A stretch of 64,000 nt of DNA from Bacteroidia bacterium (GTDB taxonomy: Bacteria > Bacteroidota > Bacteroidia > Palsa-965), in contig JALONL010000017.1 of the NCBI GenBank assembly GCA_025454955.1, positions 1 through 64,000 of the forward strand, written 5' to 3'. The position numbers and the translations under genes were made by a program. Shown piece after piece: positions 48,780 through 57,634 of this stretch. Each line of letters begins with the position of its first letter. Position 1 is the stretch's first letter. A model generated the notes under the pieces. That model was not told where the DNA came from. It searched no databases and saw only the letters and a list, made by a program, of their open reading frames with translations.

Positions 48780-48817
48780 CACAAAGGCCGTATCGCTTCC
48801 ACGATACGGCCTTTGTG
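48780..48817. terminator. Perfect 16-bp hairpin
   Basis: CACAAAGGCCGTATCG (48780-48795) pairs with CGATACGGCCTTTGTG (48802-48817) around a 6-nt loop. It lies between the minus-strand gene ending at 48844 and the start of the 48680 gene, so it likely ends the 48844-49428 transcript; T run is weak. Confidence 0.6.
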
Positions 48818-48843
48818 AATAGTTAGCCGCAAATGAGAAAGGT

Positions 48844-49428
48844 TTACTTCCCTTTGTTGGCATTGAAAATTTCCATGTATTCCATAGCTTCCTGAAACAG
48901 TTCTTCGCTCTCAGAATTGCGTATGCTGTACTCTTTCTCGGAAGATGTATTTACTTCTTTGAGGAGTTTGCCTTCATGGTAATAATACATTTTGCTGAAA
49001 TTTTCTTTTTCGTCTCCCTCACGTCCTTCTCCACCACCCTGATCCTGAACAATAGCCAGCACGGGATTATTGTTCATGAAATAAAATTCCTCGTTGCGTT
49101 TGGTAATCTGCTCGTGGGGATATGCGCGAACACGCATCAGTCCGTTGTCGTTGGAGTAAAATTCAATTCTCGACCACTTCTGTTTTATTTTCTCGCGCAG
49201 GTTTTTGGTGTCCACAGAAAGTGCTTTCATACCCGAAGTGGTTTTCTCGGTACTCATGCGGTAATCATCAATGCTTCGGATAATTTGGGCAGTGTCCAAT
49301 GCCGGGGCCGATGAATCTTTGGCCACCGTAATTTGGGCAGTGTCTTTTTGCTCTGCTTCTGGTTTTTCAGAGTTTCCGCAGGAGGTAAAAAGTATGGCGC
49401 CAAGTGAGAGAATGAACAGATGTTTCAT
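48844..49428 (-). CDS. Hypothetical lipoprotein
   Basis: A 194-residue protein with signal and lipobox (LFILSLGAILFTSCGNSEKP; Cys 17); the ATG at 49428 was chosen over 49470 for that reason. The mature part is charged (KPEAEQKDTAQITVAKDSS linker) and then has a small domain with FYSNDNGLMRVRAYPHEQIT and EFYFMNNNPVLAIVQDQGG. Function unknown; likely anchored to a membrane. Confidence 0.75.
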   Translation of the reverse strand: MKHLFILSLGAILFTSCGNSEKPEAEQKDTAQITVAKDSSAPALDTAQIIRSIDDYRMSTEKTTSGMKALSVDTKNLREKIKQKWSRIEFYSNDNGLMRVRAYPHEQITKRNEEFYFMNNNPVLAIVQDQGGGEGREGDEKENFSKMYYYHEGKLLKEVNTSSEKEYSIRNSESEELFQEAMEYMEIFNANKGK

Positions 49429-49657
49429 GGTGTGATGATGGTGAGTGATACTCGTGGTGATGATTAGCAAAGCAAAATTCTACAAAATGGGAGAATAAAT
49501 CATCCACCGGATAATGTTTTAATCTCACATAAATAACACATCACCTTCTATCACAGCGATGCCTTTGTTTCCTTATTTATAAGAAGATATTACTGTTATG
49601 TGCCGTGATTGAGTAATCTAGGAAGGGCTGATTCAGTGTTTACCGGCTGAAGCAATT

Positions 49658-50290
49658 TTACCACAGCGCAAAATTCACCCCTGCCTGTCCCATCCATCCC
49701 TGAAGCATTTCAAAGTTGGATATGGGATACATATAACCGCCCTGCAAATTAATAAACAGGTTTTTCTTAGAAAGTACATGAATACCAAAAGTTGGAGTAA
49801 ACTGAACAGTAGAACCAAATTGCTTCTGTGATATTCCCCCGAATTCGAGTCCAAAATAAGGTATTAAAAATGTGCGTTTAGGATTCTTTTCCAGCGAAAG
49901 ATCAAGCCCCAGCGTGTACATAAACATCGAATTAATATTGCTTTTATCACTTCTCAATATATTCAGTTTTGAATAGAATCTTACATGGCTTGGGCCGGGA
50001 TCGTCACTTTGTTCTACTTTGGCATAAATGAGATACTCTACGGTTAATCCCGAAAAACTTCCGGTGCTGTCTGATGCTTTCGGCTGATAATATTTATAAC
50101 CCAAACCGGGCATGAAGTAAGTTGTAAAGTTCAGTTTCTCATACGCTTCTTTAGCCAGTTTATAATCTGCCTGAGAATATAATTTCCCCTGAAACCATAC
50201 ACTGTCACCGCGATTTGTTCTGTAAGTACTCTGCGCAAATAAGCTGCAGAGAATCATAGAAAATAAAAATGTTACTGCTGCTTTCTTCAT
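49658..50290 (-). CDS. Secreted hypothetical protein, outer membrane barrel-like
   Basis: A 210-residue protein with a signal peptide (AAVTFLFSMILCSLFAQ, cut after FAQ). Alternating strands (TYFMPGLGYKYYQPK, SGLTVEYLIYAKVEQ, TPTFGIHVLSKKNLFINLQG) point to a small outer membrane barrel. No family name. Gaps on either side (49471-49657 and 50291-50484) hold no gene I can support. Confidence 0.7.
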   Translation of the reverse strand: MKKAAVTFLFSMILCSLFAQSTYRTNRGDSVWFQGKLYSQADYKLAKEAYEKLNFTTYFMPGLGYKYYQPKASDSTGSFSGLTVEYLIYAKVEQSDDPGPSHVRFYSKLNILRSDKSNINSMFMYTLGLDLSLEKNPKRTFLIPYFGLEFGGISQKQFGSTVQFTPTFGIHVLSKKNLFINLQGGYMYPISNFEMLQGWMGQAGVNFALW

Positions 50291-50484
50291 GACTCTTCTG
50301 TTTTTTATTCGGGTTAACTGAGAAAATAGTTCTTGGTTGGGGGTTACTAAGTATTTATTCGCTTCTTCTTTTTTACTCAGGCCTTGCCTGTGTTACTTCA
50401 CAGAGGTTAAACAATACCTGCTAAACTATATTTTCAAGAGGAAAAATACCGAAAAAATTTCGAAAAGTAATTCTGAGGAGAGTT

Positions 50485-51036
50485 CTATTTATTTGCCTCG
50501 ATTGCCCGATATTTTCGTTTCTGTATGATAATGTAAATTATTCCCGCCAGTAACCCGGTTAACCCGCCCAGATAACTAAAATTATGCATTGAACCCACAG
50601 CCCAAAATGCCTCCTTATCAATAAGGTTTTCGGGAAACCACCCGGTTAACTCTTCGTATGAGCGAAAAAATTTTCCATAAATGAGCCCGGCTATTCCTGT
50701 TGCAAATGCTACAATTATGGTTACCCCAATTGATTTCATTACAGCCCTGAACATTTGCAGGTAGCTTTTATGAATCAAGCCAACCAGTCCGAGAATTATT
50801 CCTATTGGAATTCCCATCCACCAGGTAGCCTTAAACCCTACTACAGATACTTTAATTCGTGGATTCGAAATAACTACATCGTTCCCGCTATCAATAAGTC
50901 CAAACTGATAGAACTTAAATTTTGTGTAATACTCAGGCGATATGGTGTAAGTCAGTTGATCGTGAAGAATTCCATACAGTCCGCCGATCAACGGAGTGAG
51001 GGCTATAATGAGAAGTAATGTCAGAAATTTTTTCAT
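50485..51036 (-). CDS. Membrane protein of unknown function
   Basis: A 183-residue protein with four membrane segments (LTLLLIIALTPLIGGLYGIL, WWMGIPIGIILGLVGLIH, SIGVTIIVAFATGIAGLIYG, LGGLTGLLAGIIYIIIQKRK) and an extracytoplasmic loop with TISPEYYTKFKFYQFG. That HDQLTYTISPEYYTKFKF block looks like a conserved signature but I cannot name the family. AT-richer than the housekeeping genes around it. Confidence 0.7.
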   Translation of the reverse strand: MKKFLTLLLIIALTPLIGGLYGILHDQLTYTISPEYYTKFKFYQFGLIDSGNDVVISNPRIKVSVVGFKATWWMGIPIGIILGLVGLIHKSYLQMFRAVMKSIGVTIIVAFATGIAGLIYGKFFRSYEELTGWFPENLIDKEAFWAVGSMHNFSYLGGLTGLLAGIIYIIIQKRKYRAIEANK

Positions 51037-51104
51037 TGAGGTTAATACAAAGATAAAAATTGATCTTACTCATCATATTACTCAAAATTCTCTCTCCTGT
51101 AAAA

Positions 51105-51632
51105 TCAATAATTCAGTTCGAGTCTCTTTTTCACAAACCGTGCTTCTTTTTTCCTGATTTCCTTATTGTTCTCCAGATCATACTCCTGCTCCATACGAAT
51201 AAGTTTAAACCAGAACAATGCGGGAAACATATTTTGAGAATGAATCTCCAGCCGGATAATAAACTTATCATTTGGTTCAACCCGGCCATTAATTATCTGA
51301 CTCAGTTTAGTTTCATGTATTTGAATTTCCTGAGCAAAATCTTTCTTCTTTTTATCTATTGTTCTCAAATACTCATTGAGAAAAAAAGTGAATGATTTAT
51401 CAGGAGTAAATTCATGCGCGTTAATGTAATCTTCTATATGATAACGCAACTGAAGCAGACGGGAAATTAACCGTTGTGTATCGGTAGCCTCAATCATTTT
51501 CTTTTTACGCAGCGCAAGAAATGCAGCTTCTGAATTTTCTTTTTCCGCTTTCGTTAAAACAGAAGGATAGATATAGGCTTCTGCGAGGTCAGCGTCAGAA
51601 TGCTTTCCGGTATTTTTTTTCTGTTTCTTCAC
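51105..51632 (-). CDS. HigA-like helix-turn-helix protein
   Basis: A 175-residue protein with a long, charged N-terminal helix region and an HTH in residues about 90-130: FLNEYLRTIDKKKKDFAQEI, then HETKLSQIINGRVEPNDKFI. This is the layout of HigA/VapI-type antitoxin-like proteins in Bacteroidetes. There is no toxin gene beside it, so it is either an orphan or a simple regulator. It lies in an AT-rich stretch with the gene at 50485. Confidence 0.7.
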   Translation of the reverse strand: MKKQKKNTGKHSDADLAEAYIYPSVLTKAEKENSEAAFLALRKKKMIEATDTQRLISRLLQLRYHIEDYINAHEFTPDKSFTFFLNEYLRTIDKKKKDFAQEIQIHETKLSQIINGRVEPNDKFIIRLEIHSQNMFPALFWFKLIRMEQEYDLENNKEIRKKEARFVKKRLELNY

Positions 51633-51853
51633 CTCATATATATTTTGAATTGTTTTAATGTACCAGACATAAGTATAGTCGATGAATTACTACGAATACA
51701 AGATCATCAAGTATCTTTCATGTCTCCAATATTACACCTACTTTATTTTACCTACATTATAACAATTCAAAATTAAAACAATAAATTACAAGAACAAAAT
51801 ATTTTAAGATATTCATAAATTACATCGTACTCTAATTTCCTTTTTGGTGTAAT

Positions 51854-51890
51854 AAAAAAAGCGGCATCTCCCTCACGAAAAATGCCGCTT
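51854..51890 (-). terminator. Minus-strand terminator after the DEAD-box helicase gene
   Basis: AAGCGGCAT (51859-51867) pairs with ATGCCGCTT (51882-51890). On the minus strand it is followed by TTTTTTT. It lies 20 bp after the stop at 51910. The rest of 51633-51909 is AT-rich and empty. Confidence 0.8.
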
Positions 51891-51909
51891 CACTTATCTT
51901 AAAAAAATC

Positions 51910-53922
51910 TTACCACTTCTTCTTCTTTCCTCCGGCCGATTTTTTACCGCCGTGCGTTTTACCGCCGTCCATCAGTTTGCGCCAGTCGCCGCCGCTGCTG
52001 TTGTCGTCGTCTTTGGGGCGCGATGCACCGAAGCCTTTGCCCGGAGGTTTGCTCTCTTTTTTATCGCCCCAGCTTTTGCCCCAGGTTTTTTCGGTTTTGC
52101 CACCGGAGGTTTTGCTGAAACCGCTTTTGCTTCCGCTGCTTTTACGGTCGCCGAAACTGCTGCTGCGGTTGTCGTCGCCGTCTTTGCGGTAGGCCGATTT
52201 GCGTTCGCTGCCGAAGTCTTTGCGCGGGGGACGCTCGCTGCCGAAGTCTTTGCGGCGGGGCTTGCTTTCGCGTTCTTCGTCGCCGCCGAAGCTGCGGTCG
52301 TCTTTGTTTTCGGCAATGTTTACGCGCACTTTGCGGCCGCGGTATGAATAGCGGTCGAAAGCTTTTACCACCGAATTGGGTTCGAGGGCAATGGTTTGCA
52401 CGAACGAGAAATTATGCTTGAGTTCGATGCGGCCGATATGATCGCGGCTTACATTGAGCTGATCGCAGAGTATGCGCAGGAACTCGCCCGGATCAATGCC
52501 ATCCATGCGGCCGAGGCTGAAGAAGAACGTGTGCTTTTCGCCCTCCATCTGCTGGCGTTCTTCGCGCTCGGGGCGTTCGCCTTTTTGTCCGCGCACGGGT
52601 GCGTTGAGGTCGGGAGCTTTGCTGTAGTCCTGAAGCAGTCGGCTGAACTGCATACCCACAATGCGCGAAACGAGTTCTTCGCGGCTGAGGCCTTCGAGTT
52701 CTTCGAGCACCACGGGCAGGTGTTCGGCAATGAGGTTTTCGTCCACTTCCGTGTCGCGCAGGCGTGTGGCAAATGCCTTGAGCTGTGCGGCAGCCACATC
52801 GGCCGCGGTGGGCACGTTGAGGTGCGGAATGGGTTTGCCCATGAGGCGCTCCAACTGGCGGAGTTTGCCGGCTTCTTTCATGTGCAGCAGCACAATGGAA
52901 GCCCCGCTGCGCCCGGCCCGGCCAGTACGGCCCGAACGGTGTGTATAGCTTTCCACTTCGTCAGGAAGCTGATAGTGGAATACGTGTGTAATTTCATCCA
53001 CGTCGATACCGCGTGCAGCCACATCGGTGGCCACCAGCAGTTGAAGTGCGCGGCCGCGGAAACGTTTCATTACATGATCGCGCTGGGCCTGCGAAAGATC
53101 GCCGTGAAGCGAATCGGCCGTGTAGCCATCGCGGATGAGATGGTCGGCCACTTCCTGCGTTTCCACACGGGTGCGGCAAAACACAATGCCATATACGCCC
53201 GGATTGGCATCTACCAAACGGCGCAGCGCCGCATAACGGTCGCGGGCATGTACCACGCAATGGAAGTGATTAATTTGTCCGTCGCCTTTTTGTGCGCCCT
53301 GCACTTTTACCGTTTGCGGATTGGTCATGTACCTGCCCACAATACGCGACACGCCCGAAGGCATGGTGGCCGAAAACAGCCAGGTGCGTTTTTCGGCAGG
53401 CGTTTCGGCGAGAATCGTGTCCAGATCGTCGCGGAAACCCATGTCCAGCATCTCGTCGGCCTCGTCGAGTACGGCAAAACGTACATCGCCAAGTTTCAGC
53501 GCACCGCGCTCGATAAGATCGAGCACACGGCCGGGCGTACCCACAATAATGTGTGTACCGTAGCGAAGCTCCTTAATTTGTACACTGATGCTGGAACCGC
53601 CATAAACCGCGGTAATGCGCAAACCGTCGAGATTAACCGCAAACTTTTTAAGGTCTTCGGTAATCTGCAGGCAAAGCTCGCGTGTGGGACACAGCACAAT
53701 AGACTGCGGCACACGATCGGCCAGATCGATATGGTGTAGAAGGGGAAGACCGAAAGCGGCGGTTTTACCGGTACCGGTACGTGCCAGACCAATAAAATCG
53801 GCCTCGGCAGCGAGCAGAAGCGGAATGGCCTGCTCCTGGATGGGGGTGGGCTGTGTGAAGCCAAGTTCGGCAACTGCAGCGGCGAGTTCGGGCTTAAGGC
53901 CCAGCTCAGTAAATAATGACAT
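51910..53922 (-). CDS. DEAD-box ATP-dependent RNA helicase (DeaD/CsdA-like)
   Basis: A 670-residue helicase for RNA remodelling, for example in ribosome assembly or cold growth. Motifs in order: Q motif (GFTQPTPIQEQAIPLLL), ARTGTGKTAAFGLPLLH, PTRELCLQI, VGTPGRVLDL, VLDEADEMLDMGF, FSATMP, VFCRTRVETQEVADHL, VATDVAARGIDVDEITHVFH and HRSGRTGRAGRSG. Next comes a dimerisation-like part and a DbpA-type RNA-binding domain (KHTFFFSLGRMDGIDPGEFL). The last 120 residues are basic, Gly/Ser/Lys-rich and disordered. A TACCTTTG box lies about 20 bases before the ATG. Confidence 0.95.
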   Translation of the reverse strand: MSLFTELGLKPELAAAVAELGFTQPTPIQEQAIPLLLAAEADFIGLARTGTGKTAAFGLPLLHHIDLADRVPQSIVLCPTRELCLQITEDLKKFAVNLDGLRITAVYGGSSISVQIKELRYGTHIIVGTPGRVLDLIERGALKLGDVRFAVLDEADEMLDMGFRDDLDTILAETPAEKRTWLFSATMPSGVSRIVGRYMTNPQTVKVQGAQKGDGQINHFHCVVHARDRYAALRRLVDANPGVYGIVFCRTRVETQEVADHLIRDGYTADSLHGDLSQAQRDHVMKRFRGRALQLLVATDVAARGIDVDEITHVFHYQLPDEVESYTHRSGRTGRAGRSGASIVLLHMKEAGKLRQLERLMGKPIPHLNVPTAADVAAAQLKAFATRLRDTEVDENLIAEHLPVVLEELEGLSREELVSRIVGMQFSRLLQDYSKAPDLNAPVRGQKGERPEREERQQMEGEKHTFFFSLGRMDGIDPGEFLRILCDQLNVSRDHIGRIELKHNFSFVQTIALEPNSVVKAFDRYSYRGRKVRVNIAENKDDRSFGGDEERESKPRRKDFGSERPPRKDFGSERKSAYRKDGDDNRSSSFGDRKSSGSKSGFSKTSGGKTEKTWGKSWGDKKESKPPGKGFGASRPKDDDNSSGGDWRKLMDGGKTHGGKKSAGGKKKKW

Positions 53923-53941
53923 TAGAACGTGAATCAGGGCG

Positions 53942-53949
53942 CAAAGGTA
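53942..53949 (-). promoter_or_regulatory. Putative -7 box TACCTTTG for the DEAD-box helicase
   Basis: Minus-strand TACCTTTG 19 bases before the ATG at 53922, matching TAnnTTTG. Confidence 0.45.
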
Positions 53950-54078
53950 CTCTTTTTAATCTGATATTCTGCATGTTATCCACCGCATTACCCAAACATC
54001 CGATAAACAGCAGCTTATATCGGTTTAATGGTTTTTGGTTAAATCAGCCACAGGCAATACATTCAGCCCCGCTTCCAT

Positions 54079-54086
54079 TATCTTTG
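54079..54086 (+). promoter_or_regulatory. Putative -7 box TATCTTTG
   Basis: TATCTTTG is four bases before the ATG at 54091. If used, the mRNA would be leaderless. Confidence 0.35.
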
Positions 54087-54090
54087 CACC

Positions 54091-54615
54091 ATGAAAATAT
54101 TTTTTACGGCTACAGTTATTCTCCTGCTTGCTTCCTGCTCTGAAGCTCCCGTTGATAAAAACCAAAACAAGGACTCTGCTGCCACCAAAGCCCAGGTACC
54201 TCCGTCTAAAACAGTAACCATTGCCTCCACCGGCTTAACTTTGGATATTCCGGCCGACATGGATATAAGCATTGCGCCTGATACCGGCTACGTGTTTGCC
54301 AATATTTCACCCATAGACAAATCGCAGCACGATATTCTGGAGGCCGCACTCTACCTCGGCCCTGTTCCCAACCGCGATGCTCCCGAAGGAAAACACACCC
54401 GCACCGAATCGCAGGGTTCGCTGCTGGGCCGCACTGTAAACTGGGTTACCTATTCCACCACAAACTGGCAGCACAAGGAAGTAATTATCGACTACGAAAC
54501 CAAAAAGAAACAATACCTGCATGTATGGTGCAATGGCCGCAACGAACAAGAACTGAACCGCGCCATGAACGTAATTAAAACCCTGCGTCTGGAACCGAAA
54601 GACACTGTGAAGTAA
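54091..54615 (+). CDS. Hypothetical lipoprotein
   Basis: A 174-residue protein with signal and lipobox (FTATVILLLASCSEAP; Cys 16). The mature part has a Lys/Asn/Asp-rich linker and a small domain (TVTIASTGLTLDIPADMDIS, YSTTNWQHKEVIIDYETKKK). No family recognised. One base separates it from the next gene, so they are likely co-transcribed. Confidence 0.75.
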   Translation: MKIFFTATVILLLASCSEAPVDKNQNKDSAATKAQVPPSKTVTIASTGLTLDIPADMDISIAPDTGYVFANISPIDKSQHDILEAALYLGPVPNRDAPEGKHTRTESQGSLLGRTVNWVTYSTTNWQHKEVIIDYETKKKQYLHVWCNGRNEQELNRAMNVIKTLRLEPKDTVK

Positions 54616-54616
54616 G

Positions 54617-55057
54617 ATGAACAACACCGAACGCAAACGACTAATCATCCTCACCCTGCTGCTGCTGCTGCAACCCTTTCTGGGTCCGCTTTTCCCCGCC
54701 GAAGCATTTAACAGCTATGCCGCACGTATGCTGGTTTATACACACCTCACCATTACACCGCTGCCCACCGATTTGCCCTTAAGTTCGGTAATGGGTCCTG
54801 TGGTGGCGTTGCTGGTTATTCTCTGTGCCGCAGGCGGATTGCTGCAACTGCTCTGGAAAAAGAAAACACATTTTCTGCGCGCGCTGTACATTTTCACGTT
54901 CATCTGGATTATTCTTCGCGGCGCACTCTACGTAGTAATTCTCCCCGGCAGCGATGCCCGTTTGCCGTTACTTGTTGGATTGGTGGCGCTCACCGCATGG
55001 GGCTGGGTGGTAATGAAAACCGGTAATCCGATGTTTCGTACTGCCAAAAATCAATAA
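54617..55057 (+). CDS. Membrane protein of unknown function
   Basis: A 146-residue protein with four membrane helices (LIILTLLLLLQPFLGPLF, VVALLVILCAAGGLLQLLW, ALYIFTFIWIILRGALYVVI, LPLLVGLVALTAWGWVVM). One base after the lipoprotein gene. No family name. Confidence 0.7.
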   Translation: MNNTERKRLIILTLLLLLQPFLGPLFPAEAFNSYAARMLVYTHLTITPLPTDLPLSSVMGPVVALLVILCAAGGLLQLLWKKKTHFLRALYIFTFIWIILRGALYVVILPGSDARLPLLVGLVALTAWGWVVMKTGNPMFRTAKNQ

Positions 55058-55073
55058 GCAAATGTTATCAATG

Positions 55074-55114
55074 AAAACGCCCCCAGTAATGTAAATTACG
55101 GAGGGCGTTTTTTT
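55074..55114. terminator. Bidirectional terminator
   Basis: AAAACGCCC (55074-55082) pairs with GGGCGTTTT (55103-55111), with AGTAAT..ATTAC-like inner pairs, and T run. It separates 54617-55057 (+) from cmk (-). Confidence 0.75.
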
Positions 55115-55129
55115 ATTGGGTGGAAATTA

Positions 55130-55822
55130 TCACACTTCCAATTTCATTTCTTCCATCAACTTGAGCACAAAATCAAGCTGCTGATCGCGGCTGAGTTCGC
55201 TGTTGTCGAGCACCACGGCATCGGGGGCCTGGGTGAGCGGATTTTCTTTGCGGTGCGAGTCTTCGTAGTCGCGCATCATCAGGTTCTGGCGCACATCGTC
55301 GAGGCTTACCGGTTGTCCTTTGGCGCGGAGTTCATCCACCCGGCGCTGCACGCGCACGTCAATGTCGGCGGTCATAAACAGTTTAAGCTCGGCATCGGGA
55401 AATACGTTGGTGCCAATATCGCGGCCGTCCATTACCACACCTTTGTGTGCGCCCATTGAGCGTTGCAGGGCCACCATGCGGCGGCGTACCTCTTTAATTT
55501 TCGAAACGGGGCTTACCATTGTCGATACTTCGAGGGTGCGAATCTGTTTCTCGATATTTTCGCCGTTGAGAAAAGTGTCTGACGAACGCGAGGCCGGGTT
55601 AAACTGGAAGGTAAGGTGAATATGGTCGAGTGCGCGCACAATTTCGTCTTCCACAAACGCACCGTCTTTTATTATGCCGTGTTGCAGGCAGTAAAGTGTA
55701 ACGGCCCTGTACATGGCGCCCGAATCGACATAACTATAGCCTAACCTTGCGGCAAGGGCACGGGCTACGGTGCTTTTACCGCACGAAGAAAAACCGTCGA
55801 TGGCTATGGTAATGCGTTTCAT
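55130..55822 (-). CDS. cmk: Cytidylate kinase
   Basis: A 230-residue nucleotide kinase that turns CMP or dCMP into the diphosphate. MKRITIAIDGFSSCGKSTVA at 55822 is the start (P-loop GFSSCGKST; Ser in place of the first usual P-loop residue is normal). Other landmarks are YSYVDSGAMYRAVTLYCL, VVMDGRDIGTNVFPDAELKL and MMRDYEDSHRKENPLTQAPD. Complete and normal length. Confidence 0.95.
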   Translation of the reverse strand: MKRITIAIDGFSSCGKSTVARALAARLGYSYVDSGAMYRAVTLYCLQHGIIKDGAFVEDEIVRALDHIHLTFQFNPASRSSDTFLNGENIEKQIRTLEVSTMVSPVSKIKEVRRRMVALQRSMGAHKGVVMDGRDIGTNVFPDAELKLFMTADIDVRVQRRVDELRAKGQPVSLDDVRQNLMMRDYEDSHRKENPLTQAPDAVVLDNSELSRDQQLDFVLKLMEEMKLEV

Positions 55823-55931
55823 GAATTCCGGCTCTGCAAGTTTACCAATTCTGCATGGCCCCGGCAAATATCTGATCGGAAGAACACCAAAAGAAATTTT
55901 TTGTTTGAAAAGAACATGTAATTTCGGGTCA

Positions 55932-56573
55932 ATGAACAGTCACAGCAATCAATTTGGCGAACGTAGCAGCAGCGTGCCTTACGTAAACACAGCGAATACC
56001 ATGCCCGGCATTGTATCGCTGCTGTTTTACAAAACCTCTACCGGCAAAGCCCTCTCCAACCTGGCCGAAACACTTTTGCTTGGCCCCTCGCCGCTGAGCA
56101 GTGCCGAGCGTGAATTAATTGCCTCTTACGTATCGTGGCTCAACCGCTGCGATTTTTGCCATACCTCGCATTCGGCCGCCGCTGTTTGTCATAGCGAAGG
56201 AAACTCGGCCTTCATTGAGGCCTACAAAAAAGATCCCGAAAGCATGGACGTGAGCCCCAAACTCAAAGCCCTGCTTCAAATTGCCGCACGCGTGCAGCAA
56301 AGCGGAAGAGACGTTCAGCCCGGCGACATTGAAAATGCCCGCAAAGCCGGAGCCGTTGACGAAGAAATACACGATACCGTGCTCATTGCTGCCGCATTTT
56401 GCATGTACAACCGCTACGTGGACGGCCTGAACACCCCGCTCCCCGAAAGCCGCGACGAGTATAAGGAAATGGGCCAACGCATGAGCAAAGGCTACAAACT
56501 GCCTCCGTTTTTCATACGCTGGTTTATTCGCCGCAGCGAACGTAAAAAAGTACTGGCCATGCAACAGGCGTAA
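55932..56573 (+). CDS. AhpD-like / carboxymuconolactone decarboxylase family protein
   Basis: A 213-residue helical protein. MNSHSNQFGERSS at 55932 is chosen; the frame upstream overlaps cmk antisense. The redox motif CDFCHTSHS (C-x2-C-x3-H; about residue 74) sits in the SAERELIASYVSWLNRCDFC helix, as in AhpD-like peroxidases, and a later helix has DEEIHDTVLIAAAFCMYNR. Likely a peroxide-linked thiol enzyme or an orphan member of this family. It is longer than AhpD itself and its partner is not encoded nearby. Confidence 0.88.
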   Translation: MNSHSNQFGERSSSVPYVNTANTMPGIVSLLFYKTSTGKALSNLAETLLLGPSPLSSAERELIASYVSWLNRCDFCHTSHSAAAVCHSEGNSAFIEAYKKDPESMDVSPKLKALLQIAARVQQSGRDVQPGDIENARKAGAVDEEIHDTVLIAAAFCMYNRYVDGLNTPLPESRDEYKEMGQRMSKGYKLPPFFIRWFIRRSERKKVLAMQQA

Positions 56574-56586
56574 ATCATTTACACAC

Positions 56587-56632
56587 AAAAACAGAGGCTG
56601 TCACGATGTATGGTGACAGCCTCTGTTTTTTG
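56587..56632. terminator. Strong bidirectional terminator
   Basis: AAAACAGAGGCTGTCAC (56588-56604) pairs with GTGACAGCCTCTGTTTT (56613-56629) around an 8-nt loop. Ends the AhpD-like gene (+) and the DUF4395 gene (-). Confidence 0.9.
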
Positions 56633-56650
56633 TGAGCGTTTCAACTATTC

Positions 56651-57109
56651 TCACCTTAGAAAAATACGGATGTTGCGGATTTGATTTTGAAGTATAAAAA
56701 TCTTGCAGCCCACACAATAACCCGCTACCGATTCGAGCACGGCACAGGCAATGAGCATACCGCCTGTTAACGCCGTAAGCAGGTAATAATCGGTAAAGAG
56801 CAGTAAGCCAATTACAAGGCTGAATACCATTCCCAAACCTGCGGCAAACTTCTTGGGGCCTGCATTTACCGGCTGCGGCTGCAATTTTAAAAGCGATACT
56901 GTTTTTTCCGACAGCCAGCGCAGAAGGCTTAGCTGCGGAAAAGAAAACGTACGGGCCGCAAAATCGAATGCGAGAAAAAGCATTATCCACGGTGTTACTG
57001 CAATAAGAGAAACCGCAGTGAGCGATACCACCAGAATGGCCAGTACGCGAAGCACACGTTCGTTTACAGTGGTGGAATTTACCGGACAGAATTGGGCAGA
57101 GGAGTTCAT
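56651..57109 (-). CDS. DUF4395 membrane protein
   Basis: A 152-residue protein with four membrane segments in two pairs (VLAILVVSLTAVSLIAVTPW, GMVFSLVIGLLLFTDYYLL). It begins NSSAQFCPVNSTTVNERVLR, and ends with the Cys motif AGYCVGCKIF, both hallmarks of DUF4395. These proteins have been linked to thiol or sulfur metabolism; the role here is unknown. Confidence 0.85.
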   Translation of the reverse strand: MNSSAQFCPVNSTTVNERVLRVLAILVVSLTAVSLIAVTPWIMLFLAFDFAARTFSFPQLSLLRWLSEKTVSLLKLQPQPVNAGPKKFAAGLGMVFSLVIGLLLFTDYYLLTALTGGMLIACAVLESVAGYCVGCKIFILQNQIRNIRIFLR

Positions 57110-57204
57110 TATTTTTTTTAACGGGGCAAATACATATAAATCCTATTAATATAATAGGGATTAAAGGGAAATAAGAATAAAAAGCTGATTTTCAGAAAAT
57201 TAAA

Positions 57205-57624
57205 TTAGCGGGCAAGGATGGCCACAGTGAGGCGGGCAATGCAGATTCGTTTACCCGCTTCATCGGTAATGTCGATGTTCCAAACGTGGGTGCTGCGGCC
57301 TATGTGCAGCGGGGTGGCTTTGCCGGTTACAGTGCCGGTGGCTTTGCTGCGGATGTGGTTGGCATTTACTTCGAGTCCGGCGCAATGAAATTTTTCGTGG
57401 TCGATGACCATTGACGAGGCCAGGCTGCCCAGCGACTCGGCCAGCACTACCGATGCGCCTCCGTGCAGGATGCCTGCGGGCTGGTGTGTGCGTGCTTCAA
57501 CGGGCATGGTGGCCATGAGGTAGTCGTTTCCGGTTTCGGTAATGCGTATGCCAAGTACATCGTGAATGGTGTTTTGGCAAAGTGCTTCGAGTTGGTCGAT
57601 GGTGTAGTTTCGGTGCCAGATCAT
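57205..57624 (-). CDS. Hotdog-fold thioesterase (PaaI/MenI-like)
   Basis: A 139-residue acyl-CoA thioesterase-like protein. Family blocks visible: MIWHRNYTIDQLEALCQNTI, IRITETGNDYLMATMPVEA, the active-site loop HQPAGILHGGASVVLAESLG and LEVNANHIRSKATGTVTGKA. This matches PaaI/YdiI-type single hotdog enzymes which cut aromatic or acyl CoA esters (in some bacteria DHNA-CoA for menaquinone). Substrate not settled. Ten bases downstream of folD. Confidence 0.92.
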   Translation of the reverse strand: MIWHRNYTIDQLEALCQNTIHDVLGIRITETGNDYLMATMPVEARTHQPAGILHGGASVVLAESLGSLASSMVIDHEKFHCAGLEVNANHIRSKATGTVTGKATPLHIGRSTHVWNIDITDEAGKRICIARLTVAILAR

Positions 57625-57634
57625 ACTTTGTAAT

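Noticed and set aside
51105..51632. Toxin-antitoxin pair with the HigA-like protein
   Set aside because: No HigB/RelE-like small toxin frame was found on either side.
52396..53739. 447-codon plus-strand frame
   Set aside because: Antisense of the DEAD-box helicase, whose motifs are all present.
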